A stretch of 64,000 nucleotides of DNA from Candidatus Amarobacter glycogenicus (GCA_016719395.1 JADJZF010000008.1:1-64000); one strand, 5' to 3'. Counted from the first letter of the stretch, positions 9,661 to 18,207 are shown. Notes: generated from the sequence alone by a model not told the origin. Program-made: numbers and translations.

Positions 9661-11118
9661 GCGACCTCTGGCGGCTCACCGCCCACGAAGCCCACGAAAA
9701 GCTCCGCGCGAAGGAGTTCTCCTCCCTCGAACTCACCCGCTCCGTCCTCGATCGCATCGCCGAAGTCGAGCCGAAGGTCCATGCCTACGTCACCAATACT
9801 CCCGAACTCGCCCTCGAACAGGCCCGCGAAGCCGACTCTCGCTACGCCAGCGGCACTGCCACACCCCTGACAGGCATCCCCGGTTGCCGTCAAAGACCTC
9901 ATCGTCACGAAGGGGACTCGCACGACAGCCGCCTCCAGGATCCTCGAGAACTTCATCCCGCCCTACGACAGCCACGTCTACGAACAGCTTCGCAAGGCCG
10001 GTGCCGTCATGGTCGGCAAAGCCAACCTGGACGAGTTCGCCATGGGCTCCAGCACCGAGCACAGCGCCTTCGGCCCCACCCACAACCCCTGGAACCTCGA
10101 CCTCGTGCCCGGCGGCTCCTCAGGCGGTTCCGCCGCGGCCATCGCCGCCGGCGAAGCGATCCTCTCGCTCGGCAGCGACACCGGTGGCTCGATCCGGCAG
10201 CCTGCGGCCCTCTGCGGCGTCGTCGGCCTCGACCCCACCTACGGCCGCGTCAGCCGCTTCGGCATCATCGCCTTCGGCAGCTCGCTCGACCAGGTCGGCC
10301 CCATCGGTCGCGACGTCGAAGACGTCGCCACCATGCTCCAGTGCATCGGCGGACACGACCCCCGCGACAGCACCAGCAATCCCGAGCCCATGCCCGACAT
10401 GCGCCACTACCTCGGCCGCGACATCCGGGGCATGAAAGTCGGCGTCCCGCGCGAGTACTTCATCAGCGGCATGGAACCCGGCGTCAAAGCCCGCATCGAA
10501 GAGGCGCTGAAGACGCTCGACTCACTCGGCGCCGAGATCGATACCTCGCTCTCGCTCCCCAGCACCGAGCACGCCCTCGCCGTCTACTACATCATCGCCC
10601 CAAGCGAAGCCTCCGCGAACCTGGCCCGCTACGACGGCGTGAAGTACGGCTTCAGCGACCGCTCCGGCCCCACCATGTGGGACAACATGGAGCAGACGCG
10701 CGCCCAGGGCTTCGGCAACGAAGTGAAGCGCCGCATCATGCTCGGCACCTACGCACTTTCCGCCGGCTACTACGATGCGTTCTACCTCAAGGCCCAGAAG
10801 GTCCGCACCGTCATCAACAACGAGTTCGCCGCCGCCTTCGCGAAGTACGACGTGATCGTCACGCCCACCTCTCCGACGGTCGCCTTCCCCATCGGCGCAA
10901 AGGTCGATGACCCCTACGCCATGTACCTGAACGACGTCTACACGCTCCCCGCCTCGGTCGCCGGCCTCCCCTCGATCAGCGTCCCCTGCGGCTTCAGCGA
11001 AGGCCTCCCCGTCGGCCTCCAGATCATCGGCAACTTCTTCGACGAGGGCCGGGTGCTCCAGGTTGCCTGCGCCTATGAGGCGGCGGGCGGCTGGGCGAAC
11101 CAGGTGGCGGGCCTGTGA
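9657..11118 (+). CDS. gatA: Asp-tRNA(Asn)/Glu-tRNA(Gln) amidotransferase subunit A (one frameshift)
   Basis: The amidase subunit, which releases ammonia from glutamine for the transamidation reaction. It belongs to the amidase-signature family with a Ser-cisSer-Lys triad. The Lys lies in AVKDLIVTKGT, and the serines lie in VPGGSSGGSAAAIAAGEA and LGSDTGGSIRQPA. The frame breaks near 9890, where CCCCGGTTGCC has one G too many. Removing it gives GIPVAVKD and a continuous 486-residue protein, the normal family length. The C-terminus GLPVGLQIIGNFFDEGRVLQ is intact and ends at 11118. A second, diverged copy of this 3' end lies 0.5 kb downstream. Confidence 0.9.
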
Positions 11119-11122
11119 AGCC

Positions 11123-11400
11123 TTACATGGAACCACGCCTGCCGTGGAGCACGGCAAGTACTTCGATGTGCGCGGCACCGATGGCATAGAGGATCCGGTA
11201 CGCGCCTTCGATCAGCATCCGGATTTCAAGCGCTTCCGCCTCGGGGATCACCGCCCTGACCTTGGAAACTCGGCGATCTGCTTCGTCCGGGCGGTGATAC
11301 GATCGATGGTTCGATCTGCGAACCGCGGCGAAGTCTGCGCGAGGAACGAATGAATAGCCGCAAGATGTGCATCCGCCGGTTCGGTCCAGAACACCTCCAT
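11123..11400 (-). pseudogene. RelE/ParE-type toxin, one frameshift
   Basis: ParE/RelE-fold toxins inhibit gyrase or cleave mRNA and are neutralised by the partner antitoxin. The N-terminal part in one frame reads MEVFWTEPADAHLAAIHSF and FADRTIDRITARTKQIAEFP. After a missing base near 11270 the other frame gives PEAEALEIRMLIEGAYRILY and IEVLAVLHGRR, the typical ParE C-terminus. Restoring one base yields 92 residues, the usual toxin length. It starts 6 bases after the antitoxin stop and ends 4 bases from the gatA stop in convergent orientation. The indel may be a sequencing error or a genuine inactivating mutation. Which toxin subfamily applies cannot be decided by eye. Confidence 0.7.
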
Positions 11401-11405
11401 TCGGA

Positions 11406-11588
11406 CTACTCAGGCAACCCGTAACTCTTACGGACTTCCCCAACTGTGCGCTTTCGTCCTTCGGAACCCGCTTTCAGCCCAGCCTCGATCGCCTGCTTGA
11501 GGAAGACCTCTTCCATGACGTCGTCCCACGTCGCGTCTTCTGGCAAGTCTTCCGCGAGTCGCCTGACTTCCTGCTTCACTCCACCCAT
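11406..11588 (-). CDS. Type II antitoxin, partner of the ParE-like toxin
   Basis: A 60-residue protein containing LAEDLPEDATWDDVMEEVFL, then KQAIEAGLKAGSEGRK, VGEVRKSYGLPE. The LPEDATWDDV...QAIEAGL pattern is typical of small antitoxins encoded directly upstream of RelE/ParE toxins. It binds and neutralises the toxin and usually represses its own operon. The ATG at 11588 has GAGG 7 bases upstream. It is followed after 5 bases by the toxin gene, the classic antitoxin-toxin order. The module is inserted between gatA and a duplicated gatA tail. Confidence 0.78.
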   Translation of the reverse strand: MGGVKQEVRRLAEDLPEDATWDDVMEEVFLKQAIEAGLKAGSEGRKRTVGEVRKSYGLPE

Positions 11589-11622
11589 GACGATACCTCG
11601 CCCTCATGATACACCGCGCCAA

Positions 11623-11755
11623 CTGCCTCGATCAGCGAAGGCCTGCCCAGTCGGCCTCCAGATCATCGGCAACTTCTTCGACGAGGGCCGCGTACTCCAG
11701 GTCGCCAGTGCGTACGAGGGGGCGTCGGGCGGGGGAAACGTGGTGGCGGGCCAGG
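11623..11755 (+). pseudogene. Diverged duplicate of the gatA 3' end
   Basis: From about 11623 the sequence again reads as the end of gatA: a CTCGATCAGCG stretch, then GAAGGCCTGCCC, then an almost identical run encoding GLQIIGNFFDEGRVLQVASA. Compared with the intact end at about 10970-11118, it lacks an 18-base segment between two CAGCG repeats. It also carries one extra A and many third-position differences, and it has no upstream gene. It therefore looks like a displaced, non-functional gatA tail left when the toxin-antitoxin segment entered this locus. Confidence 0.75.
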
Positions 11756-11798
11756 GGGGCGGGGCGACGTCACGCCACGACCCACCCCCGGCTTTGCG

Positions 11799-12344
11799 TC
11801 AGCGCTTGCGTGCGATCGTCCAGCCAGAAACGCCGAGAGCGGAGACCAAGAGGAGAGCGCCCATTGCACCCGCATCCATGGAATTTCCCGGGTGCCCGCG
11901 CGTGTAATTTCCCGTGTTCGGCGGGCCCGGGACCGAAGAACTGGGCGGGATCGGCGAGCAGGCTTCCGAAGAGAAGTCGGATGCCTCTGGAGCGATACTA
12001 CGAACCCGGTAGCAGGCGGCGCCGCTTCCGACCTCGTATGCGTCCCTCAGGTTGGCGCGAGATTCCTCAAAGACGATGGCTGACGACGGAATCGTACGCC
12101 ACGACCGCTCCTGCGTAGCGGAACGGATCGACGCATTCTGAACTTCATATATTCCGGCCGCGGATGGGGCGTCCCAGGAGACGAGGGCATAAAGCGGGGC
12201 GTCTGCCGCATCCTTCTGCACAGAGACGGCAAGCCCGGCCGGCGGCGCTGCCGCTGCTGTGCCGTTAGCCCAGAGTGAACCTAGGATTGCAGCGAGGCCG
12301 ACCGCAACAGCCGAGAAGATCAGTCGGGCGTCGATCAGTCTCAC
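11799..12344 (-). CDS. Exported protein with PPNTG-type C-terminal anchor
   Basis: A 181-residue protein with an N-terminal signal or anchor helix (LIFSAVAVGLAAILGSLWA, then AAAAPP). A mid-region reads LVSWDAPSAAGIYEVQNASI, suggesting a fibronectin-III-like beta sandwich. The C-terminus has PPNTGN, then a short linker, a hydrophobic helix (GALLLVSALGVSGWTIA) and the basic end RKR. That layout (Pro-rich, xPxTG, helix, positive tail) matches a sortase-type cell-wall sorting signal with PP in place of LP. The GTG at 12344 is preferred because AGGAGG lies 8 bases upstream; longer frames exist. Function is unknown. See also 59039-60466. Confidence 0.65.
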   Translation of the reverse strand: MRLIDARLIFSAVAVGLAAILGSLWANGTAAAAPPAGLAVSVQKDAADAPLYALVSWDAPSAAGIYEVQNASIRSATQERSWRTIPSSAIVFEESRANLRDAYEVGSGAACYRVRSIAPEASDFSSEACSPIPPSSSVPGPPNTGNYTRGHPGNSMDAGAMGALLLVSALGVSGWTIARKR

Positions 12345-12516
12345 TGATGAGCCTCCTTGACGATGGCGAGTGCGGACATCGCCGACCTCGCTCCACCCGC
12401 GCACCATACCGCATGCGCAGCGCGAATCTCAATCACCGGAATGTAACTTCCGTATCCTTGCCCGTCCCGGGGCCGCCAGCACCTGTCGCACTTCCCCTTT
12501 ACACTCGAATCTCGTT

Positions 12517-13056
12517 ATGACACGCTCACTCCTCACACTCACGGCCATCTCCGCCGCCGTCGCCTACCTCGATCCCGCTGGCTACCGCTGGGCTGGCATC
12601 GCCGGAGCCGCCTTCGTAACGCTCATGGTCGCCCGTGAACTTCACTCGGCATTCAAGCAACGCTCCGCCCGCCGCACCCTCCAAGGGCTTCGCCTGCTCC
12701 ACCCCTCCGACTTCGAGGCCGAAGTCGCCCGCTGGCTCCGGCGCGACGGCTGGCACGTCGAACACCGGGGAGGCACCGGCGATGGCGGCATCGACATCCT
12801 CGCCCGCAGGCGCAAGGAAACGCTCGCCGTGCAGTGCAAACGCTACGCCGAATCCGCCGCAGTCAGCGCTGCCCAGGTCCGCGACCTCTATGGCGCCGCT
12901 GTCGCCACCGGGGCGACCGCCGCCGTCCTCGTCACCACGGGCCGCGTCTCAGGCCCTGCCGTCGCCTGGGCCGAAACCCTCCCGCCTGGCCCCGCCCTTA
13001 CCTTCCACGACCTCAACTGCCTCGGAAACCTCGCCGCAGGCAACACCCGCCTCTAA
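12517..13056 (+). CDS. Membrane-associated Mrr-type restriction endonuclease-like protein
   Basis: 179 residues. The N-terminus carries two hydrophobic helices (LLTLTAISAAVAYLDPAG and GIAGAAFVTLMVAREL). The rest is an Mrr-catalytic-type nuclease domain: LHPSDFEAEVARWLRRDGW, GTGDGGIDILARR, LAVQCKRYAES and VLVTTGRVS. The D...QxK arrangement (GGIDIL ... VQCKRY) is the PD-(D/E)XK active site of this family, which often targets modified or foreign DNA. Membrane-anchored versions of this domain are widespread and their substrate is often unknown. ATG 12517 is chosen because hydrophobic family-like sequence begins there. It converges on the amidase gene across a polypyrimidine element. Confidence 0.78.
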   Translation: MTRSLLTLTAISAAVAYLDPAGYRWAGIAGAAFVTLMVARELHSAFKQRSARRTLQGLRLLHPSDFEAEVARWLRRDGWHVEHRGGTGDGGIDILARRRKETLAVQCKRYAESAAVSAAQVRDLYGAAVATGATAAVLVTTGRVSGPAVAWAETLPPGPALTFHDLNCLGNLAAGNTRL

Positions 13057-13061
13057 GCCGT

Positions 13062-13090
13062 CCCTCTTTCCTCTTTCCTCTTTCCTTCTC
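13062..13090. repeat. Polypyrimidine CTCTTTCC element, copy 2
   Basis: CCTCTTTCCTCTTTCCTCTT and a few more pyrimidines lie between the convergent Mrr-like and amidase genes. The element is nearly the same as those at 9337 and 33528. On the minus strand it reads as a purine GAGGAAAGAGGAAAGAG run. Confidence 0.45.
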
Positions 13091-13093
13091 ATC

Positions 13094-14464
13094 TCATCCC
13101 ATCTCAAACGCCCTCGCCGCCCGCAACACTTTCGCCTCCTCAAAAGGCCCACCCGCGATCTGCAACCCGATCGGCAGCCCTTCGCCATCGAACCCGCATG
13201 GCACCGAGATCGCCGGCACCCCCGCGATATTGAACGGCATCGTCAGCTGCGCGAACGCTCCCCCGGTCGACATCTTGAACCCATCGACCTCCACCTCTTC
13301 CTCGCCGATGAGCGAAGCGGTCCGCATCGTCGTCGGGGTCACCAGCAGGTCAACCACCTCAAACGTCCGGCGCACCCCTTCCTTGATGTCATAGCTCGCC
13401 CGGTAGGCGTCAGCCAGCCCCTTCGCGTCGGGCAGCGGCCCCGAAAGCGTCTGCTGCAGGTCCTCCCCGTACTCGTCCTTCCGGCTCGGGAACCATTCCG
13501 CATGCAACGCCTGGCTCTCCGCCACGCACACCAGCCACGCCTTCAACAGCGTCTCTCGCCTGAACCCCGCATCCACATCGACCACTTCGGCTCCCAGTCC
13601 CGAAAGCGTCTCCAGCGCCAGTTCGACCACGACGCGCACCTCCGCGTCCAGCAGCCCGAAGAACTGCTCCCGCGGCACCCCTATCCGCAGACCCTTCACG
13701 CCCCCGTCGAGGCCCGCCCGGTAGTCCGGCACCGGCACCGGGACAGTCGCGAAGTCGTCCGGGTCGTACCCGGCGATCGCCTGCAGCACGATCGCCGCGT
13801 CCTCCACCGTCCGGCAGATCGGCCCCGCATGGTCGAACTGCCACGACATCGGCAGGACTCCGGCCTTGCTCACCCGCCCAAACGTCGGCTTGAGGCCAAC
13901 CGCCCCGCAAAGCGCCGAGGGGATGCGGATGCTCCCGCCCGTGTCCGAACCGAGCGTCCCCGCCGCCATCCGTGCCGCGATCGCCGCCCCGGACCCGCCG
14001 CTCGAACCCCCCGGGATGCGGTCCAGCGCGTGCGGGTTGTGCGTCGCCCCCGTGTGCGGGTTGTTCGTCGTCGTCCCCCACGCGAACTCGTGCGTGTTCG
14101 TCTTCCCGAGCAGCACGGCCCCGGCCTCGGCCAGCCTCCGCGCCACCGTCGAATCCTTCGCCGGCACCCGGCCCTTCAGGATCTTCGAACCGCCGGCCGT
14201 CTCGATCCCCGCCGTGTCGTACAGGTCCTTCAGCCCGATCGGCACGCCGTGCAGCGGCCCCCGGTAGTTGCCAGCGGCAATCTCTTCGTCGGCGCGCGAT
14301 GCATCAGCCCGCGCCCGCTCTGCCGTCACGGTCACATACGCATTGATCGACGGGTTCAGGCGCTCGATGCGTTCGAGGTAAGCGTTCGTCAACTCGGCCG
14401 ACGAGATCTCCCGGCGCTCGAGCCGCACCGCCGCTTCCGCAATGGTCAGGTCAGTCAGATACAT
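13094..14464 (-). CDS. Amidase-signature family hydrolase (GatA-like)
   Basis: 456 residues of the amidase-signature fold, paralogous to GatA. The catalytic Lys lies in PIGLKDLYDTAGIETAGGS, and the Ser residues lie in RIPGGSSGGSGAAIAARM and LGSDTGGSIRIPSALCG. The C-terminus has VPAISVPCGFDGEGLPIGLQ. Lacking GatB/GatC partners nearby, and with a true gatA already at 9657, it is more likely a stand-alone amidase of unknown substrate than a tRNA amidotransferase. The ATG at 14464 is chosen over an upstream extension that would overlap the Kelch gene; no strong ribosome binding site is seen. Confidence 0.85.
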   Translation of the reverse strand: MYLTDLTIAEAAVRLERREISSAELTNAYLERIERLNPSINAYVTVTAERARADASRADEEIAAGNYRGPLHGVPIGLKDLYDTAGIETAGGSKILKGRVPAKDSTVARRLAEAGAVLLGKTNTHEFAWGTTTNNPHTGATHNPHALDRIPGGSSGGSGAAIAARMAAGTLGSDTGGSIRIPSALCGAVGLKPTFGRVSKAGVLPMSWQFDHAGPICRTVEDAAIVLQAIAGYDPDDFATVPVPVPDYRAGLDGGVKGLRIGVPREQFFGLLDAEVRVVVELALETLSGLGAEVVDVDAGFRRETLLKAWLVCVAESQALHAEWFPSRKDEYGEDLQQTLSGPLPDAKGLADAYRASYDIKEGVRRTFEVVDLLVTPTTMRTASLIGEEEVEVDGFKMSTGGAFAQLTMPFNIAGVPAISVPCGFDGEGLPIGLQIAGGPFEEAKVLRAARAFEMG

Positions 14465-14528
14465 CCGCCGATTGTAGCGCCCGAGAGGCGGGTGAGCTCG
14501 GCTAACCGATCGCGGAGCCGCCGACGGA

Positions 14529-15659
14529 CTACCTGACAAACACTTCCGCGGGGTGCTCCGCGCTCACGGACGCCGAACCGAATATGCCCGCGCGCCCGCC
14601 GCTCAAAGCCACAGCTTGATGGGCTGACCGCGCTTGCGCCATGTCTTCCACGCGAGTCGCATGGCCGTTCGAAACGTCAACGAGTTCAGCCGAGGCTAGG
14701 GTCTCATCCCGGTGCGAGTCGCTGTCGCCCCCAGTGATGAGCACAAGGCCATCCTCCAAAAGAGTTGCGGTGTGGAGGAACCTGGGTGTCGTCATTTTGC
14801 CGAGAGTCCGAATCGAACCGGTCGTGAGATCCAGCAAGGCGACGAGATCAGATGCACGAACCGTGCCGGATCTGTCTAATACTTCGGAGCTAAGTCCTCC
14901 TGTGAGAAGGACGAGGCCCTCCGAAATACGAACCACTGTCGGCCCGGAAGCTGGAAGCGTGACGTCGACGAGGGTGAAGGTGTCGTTGCCAGGTGAATAC
15001 CGTTCGATCCGGTCTCCTGTAACCAGCAAAGCACCGTCCCCGGCGGCGACCAGTGAAGGCCTCGGCGCGGGAGCGGACAGTGGGGCGGCTGTGCGGAATT
15101 GACGAACCGACGGGTCATACACTTCGGCCGAAGTCGCGAACCGGCCCAGGCTGCTTCCACCAGCGACGAGCACCGTCGAATTGGCAAGTAAGACGGCGCT
15201 GTGCCCCTTCCGCGGGACAAGGGGATCTCCGACCTTTGTGAAGACATTCGTGCTGGGATCGAACACGGCGGCGACGTCGCCGCCCACGATCAACACGTTG
15301 CCGTCGCCCAGCACGGTCGCAGTGTGGAACGCGACTGGGGCCGGAACGTCGCCGACAGGTGAGATTGATCCTGAAGCCGGCTCAAATCGGATCGCGTTCA
15401 CGAGGTCGCCCGTGTCGTCCTTGTTGCGGCCCCCAACGATGAGGATAGATCCATCCGAGAGAACTGTGACGGAGTGACCGAGGTTGACACCAATCCCGAG
15501 AAGGTCGACAAAGCGCGGACCAGCGTGAGTTGGCGATCCAGACACCGGTGGATGCGTAGGATCAGCGCCACCATCTCGCCCAACGAGAACTGCGGCGCCA
15601 AACGCCGCCGCCGCGATCGCAGCGGCGATCAGCACGACAGTGAATTTCAGGCGCCGCAA
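14529..15659 (-). CDS. Exported Kelch-repeat protein
   Basis: 376 residues with an N-terminal membrane helix (FTVVLIAAAIAAAAFGAAVL) followed by repeated Kelch motifs such as HSVTVLSDGSILIVGG, HTATVLGDGNVLIVGGD, HSAVLLANSTVLVAGG and HTATLLEDGLVLITGGD. These form a beta-propeller, probably displayed outside the membrane. Start is TTG 15657-15659, just 3 bases after the stop of the small upstream gene, so translation is probably coupled. It is the last gene of a four-gene minus-strand operon of exported or membrane proteins. Kelch propellers bind proteins or glycans; the ligand is unknown. Confidence 0.72.
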   Translation of the reverse strand: MRRLKFTVVLIAAAIAAAAFGAAVLVGRDGGADPTHPPVSGSPTHAGPRFVDLLGIGVNLGHSVTVLSDGSILIVGGRNKDDTGDLVNAIRFEPASGSISPVGDVPAPVAFHTATVLGDGNVLIVGGDVAAVFDPSTNVFTKVGDPLVPRKGHSAVLLANSTVLVAGGSSLGRFATSAEVYDPSVRQFRTAAPLSAPAPRPSLVAAGDGALLVTGDRIERYSPGNDTFTLVDVTLPASGPTVVRISEGLVLLTGGLSSEVLDRSGTVRASDLVALLDLTTGSIRTLGKMTTPRFLHTATLLEDGLVLITGGDSDSHRDETLASAELVDVSNGHATRVEDMAQARSAHQAVALSGGRAGIFGSASVSAEHPAEVFVR

Positions 15660-15662
15660 CTG

Positions 15663-15886
15663 CTACACCGCTGCTCGCATGCTAGAGGCAAGATCCTTCA
15701 GTTCGGCTTCGGTAAGGCGCCATCCGTAAGCCACGTTCTTGTACGCTTCATGGTCGAACCATTCCAGCGCATCTGCCTCGACCCAAGCTCTCTGGGCGAC
15801 CAAATCGATGTCCTGGTGCAGGACGCCAGAGTGAGGCTAGCAACGATGATTCCCACGAGTTGCCACAGCTTCGTTCGGCGCAACAT
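15663..15886 (-). CDS. Small membrane-anchored protein, one frameshift
   Basis: The frame starts MLRRTKLWQLVGIIVASLTL, a single hydrophobic helix. One missing G near 15829 then shifts it. The continuing frame reads VLHQDIDLVAQRAWVEADAL, then EWFDHEAYKNVAYGWRLT and ELKDLASSMRAAV. Restoring the base gives 74 residues. A GGAG lies close before the ATG. As printed, the unshifted frame would create a spurious lipobox-like LASC, so a lipoprotein reading should not be trusted. It is coupled to the Kelch gene (3-base gap). Function is unknown. Confidence 0.55.
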
Positions 15887-16004
15887 CTTCTCCTTGCGGT
15901 TGTAGCGATTTCGGATGTCGAGCGGGGACTGCCGTCCAATCCCCGCCTGTTTCATGGGAATCGGCTGGCGGCTGGCGGAACCCACTGCCGCGGAGTATCG
16001 CTCG

Positions 16005-16730
16005 CTAGAGCACCCACGCCCAGTAGCGGTAGGCGTGCTGGTAGCCTGGAGTTATGTAGTTCGGGAAGTAGTCACCTTCGCAATCATCTCCGTATACCGG
16101 AGTGCAGTAGGCCCCGTAGTTAACAGTCCACCCCGAAGAAGGCTCCTGGTGCAAGTGCGCGCCATACCAGAGAGGCTGCCCTGGACCGGAACCGTCCGGG
16201 TCAGTTGAGCAGGCAGTCAGCTCTGCGCTTGATGTGGTACCAATCGCTCCCGCGTGCCATGCCCCGTAGGCCGTGCCATTGGCGAGAATGCTGAACGAAG
16301 CTCCAGCCCAGGCGGACTCCGAGTGTACGTATTTCTGGGCGCCGCGAGCCGCGCCGTAGGCGTCGACGATATCGACCTGGATGGCCTTGCAGGTGTTGTT
16401 GGCGGAGTTGATCGTGCCCGTGCCCAGGGGGACGTGCAGATCGTCGCTGCGATATCCGTAGGACCGCCAATTGACGTACGCGCCGCCAGAATTCGCCCAA
16501 TCGAGCGCGCTCCCGTACGGCGGCGGATCGGCGTTGCAGGCAGAGTGCCAACCACAGTTCATCGTGGGCGTTGCGCCTGGGTGGACCTGCAGAAGCACGT
16601 GGACCGTGGCTGCCTTTACTCGCACAGTGCTCGGCGGCCATGACGCCGGGAGCATCGCGCCCACTGCGGCGCCTAAGACGGCGGAAAGAACCACCGCGCG
16701 AACGAACATTCCACTGAGTATCCGGCTCAT
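16005..16730 (-). CDS. Secreted protein of unknown function
   Basis: 241 residues with a signal peptide (FVRAVVLSAVLGAAVGAMLP). The mature part is rich in Trp, Tyr, Gly and Cys, for example MNCGWHSACNADPPPYGSAL, VNWRSYGYRSDD and WYGAHLHQEPSSGW. Several cysteines suggest disulfides. AHLHQE recalls the HLH motif of M23 peptidases, but the other metal-ligand motifs of that family are not seen, so I do not assign it. The start overlaps the stop of the upstream gene (ATGA-type, 16727-16730), so the two are translationally coupled. Confidence 0.6.
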   Translation of the reverse strand: MSRILSGMFVRAVVLSAVLGAAVGAMLPASWPPSTVRVKAATVHVLLQVHPGATPTMNCGWHSACNADPPPYGSALDWANSGGAYVNWRSYGYRSDDLHVPLGTGTINSANNTCKAIQVDIVDAYGAARGAQKYVHSESAWAGASFSILANGTAYGAWHAGAIGTTSSAELTACSTDPDGSGPGQPLWYGAHLHQEPSSGWTVNYGAYCTPVYGDDCEGDYFPNYITPGYQHAYRYWAWVL

Positions 16731-17590
16731 CGAAACAACCCCTCGGCAATCTGAGTAAGCTCGTTCAGCGGAAGTCCCTGGCCGACGATCTTCGTCACGA
16801 ATGCGTCATGCCAGACGACTACCGCCGATTGGCCAAAGCCTTCCTTCACAATTGGCTCCGCCAGGGCAGCCGGATGTCCCAAGACCTCTCCCTGGCGCCA
16901 CCGCCCTTCGGGGATACTCACGGACGCCGCCGGTAGTCCCTTGTAGCGAAAGACCGAGAGGCTCCCGCCTCGAACCCCGAAAGGGGCATCGTCTGGTACC
17001 AGGATCTCGAACGACCCCTCCGCCGAAACAATCTGGCCATCGCAGAAGACCGCAACGGACGACGGGGACAACACAGAAGATTCGTGGGTGGGCCGTGCAC
17101 CCATTGGCAAGTAGGGCGGCTCAATGGCGAGGGCCGTGCCCGACGCTTCGCTCAGAGGTGCGACCTTGTAGTCCCGGCACGCCCAACCGGCGCCCACATC
17201 CAACGGCGCGGACTGGATACGGATACCGTTGACCAGTCCTTCAAACGGTGGTTTGCCGCGCTCGGCGTTGAGGTAGGGCACGTACCACCACGGCTGGGTG
17301 GTGTCGGGCGTCGCACCCGGGATCGGAGTCACATCTGGACCCGGAGGCTCGACCAACGCCGGCCCGCGACCGGGACCTTCGCCAGGTGGGTAAGGGGGCC
17401 ACACCGGCTTAGGAGTCGGACCTTCGGTCGCGACTGCATCAGCGGCCTCCACTTGACCTCGGTCGCCGGCAGCGCCAAAGGCGGCGTACCCGAATAACGC
17501 CGAGACCAAGAAGGCACCGGCGATCACAAGTCCGTTTCGGCGCAGATGGTCAATCCGCTTCAAGCGGGCTCGTTCCGCTTTGATCTTCAT
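16727..17590 (-). CDS. Membrane-anchored extracytoplasmic protein of unknown function
   Basis: 287 residues: a basic N-terminus, one helix (GLVIAGAFLVSALFGYAAFG), then a Pro/Gly-rich linker (PTPKPVWPPYPPGEGPGRGP) and an outside domain with no recognised motif. The linker resembles those that space a domain away from the envelope. It is the first gene of the four-gene unit running to 14529 and lies 105 bases after a small helix-turn-helix gene that could regulate it. AGAGG precedes the ATG at 17590. Codon choice is less C-ending than in flanking housekeeping genes, which fits accessory DNA. Confidence 0.58.
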   Translation of the reverse strand: MKIKAERARLKRIDHLRRNGLVIAGAFLVSALFGYAAFGAAGDRGQVEAADAVATEGPTPKPVWPPYPPGEGPGRGPALVEPPGPDVTPIPGATPDTTQPWWYVPYLNAERGKPPFEGLVNGIRIQSAPLDVGAGWACRDYKVAPLSEASGTALAIEPPYLPMGARPTHESSVLSPSSVAVFCDGQIVSAEGSFEILVPDDAPFGVRGGSLSVFRYKGLPAASVSIPEGRWRQGEVLGHPAALAEPIVKEGFGQSAVVVWHDAFVTKIVGQGLPLNELTQIAEGLFR

Positions 17591-17695
17591 CGTTAACCTC
17601 TACCTTGGTCCCCTCTTTGACAGTTCGGAGAACAGCCCCGGGGCACGACACAGGGTCTCCGAAGGAGAGGCCGCTGCTGCCCCACCACAGGTACC

Positions 17696-17983
17696 CTAAT
17701 CACCCCCCGTTCCGTACCCTTTTTGCGCGGCGCCAGCCTGCTCCGCACACCACGCAAGCCATTCGCCCGCCTGGCCTCGCCACCAGCGTCCGATCTCCCT
17801 AACGCTGTGAAGGCCGGTTTTGTTTTTCAACTCCTCAACCACGCTGCGCACGCTGCTGTAAGCGATCCCAAGCCGCTCCGCCGCATCTCGCTCGGACCGG
17901 CCGTCCGCGAGTTCCCGCAACACCCGCACCCTGCTGAACGTGAACCACGCCCAGTCCTGGCTTTCAATCCCCCGCATCGCCAT
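17696..17983 (-). CDS. Small helix-turn-helix regulator downstream of an AG microsatellite
   Basis: 95 residues. FSRVRVLRELADGRSERDAA and RLGIAYSSVRSVVEELKNKT form a LuxR/GerE-like DNA-binding helix-turn-helix, with no receiver or sensor domain. ATG 17983 is preceded by GGAGGCGGTACCG, a good ribosome binding site that begins right where a (CT)31 tract ends on the coding strand. An in-frame TTG at 18109 would add a long Leu-Ser repeat. Other start codons upstream at 18096 and 18185 lie in the two other frames, so repeat-number changes could fuse or unfuse N-terminal extensions. It is probably a local transcription factor for the exported-protein operon downstream. Confidence 0.65.
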   Translation of the reverse strand: MAMRGIESQDWAWFTFSRVRVLRELADGRSERDAAERLGIAYSSVRSVVEELKNKTGLHSVREIGRWWRGQAGEWLAWCAEQAGAAQKGYGTGGD

Positions 17984-17994
17984 CGGTACCGCCT

Positions 17995-18059
<65 letters not shown>

Positions 18060-18207
18060 CCGGGCCGCCCTCCATCGCGCCCATCCGGCGCACCATAGCC
18101 CCTTCGCAATCAACCAGGCAACCGTTCTCGAATGAACCGCTCGCCTCGAATACCGGCCTGGCCCGGACGCGGCCCGTCCGCTCATCGGGTTTCCCCTCTA
18201 TTGACGC

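Noticed and set aside
12635..14536. 633-codon + strand frame opposite the amidase
   Set aside because: Overlaps the Mrr-like and amidase genes in the wrong frame and strand; composition is a shadow of their codon bias.
15698..15886. Lipoprotein suggested by LASC after a hydrophobic helix
   Set aside because: The lipobox appears only because of a likely one-base deletion; the corrected frame continues without it.
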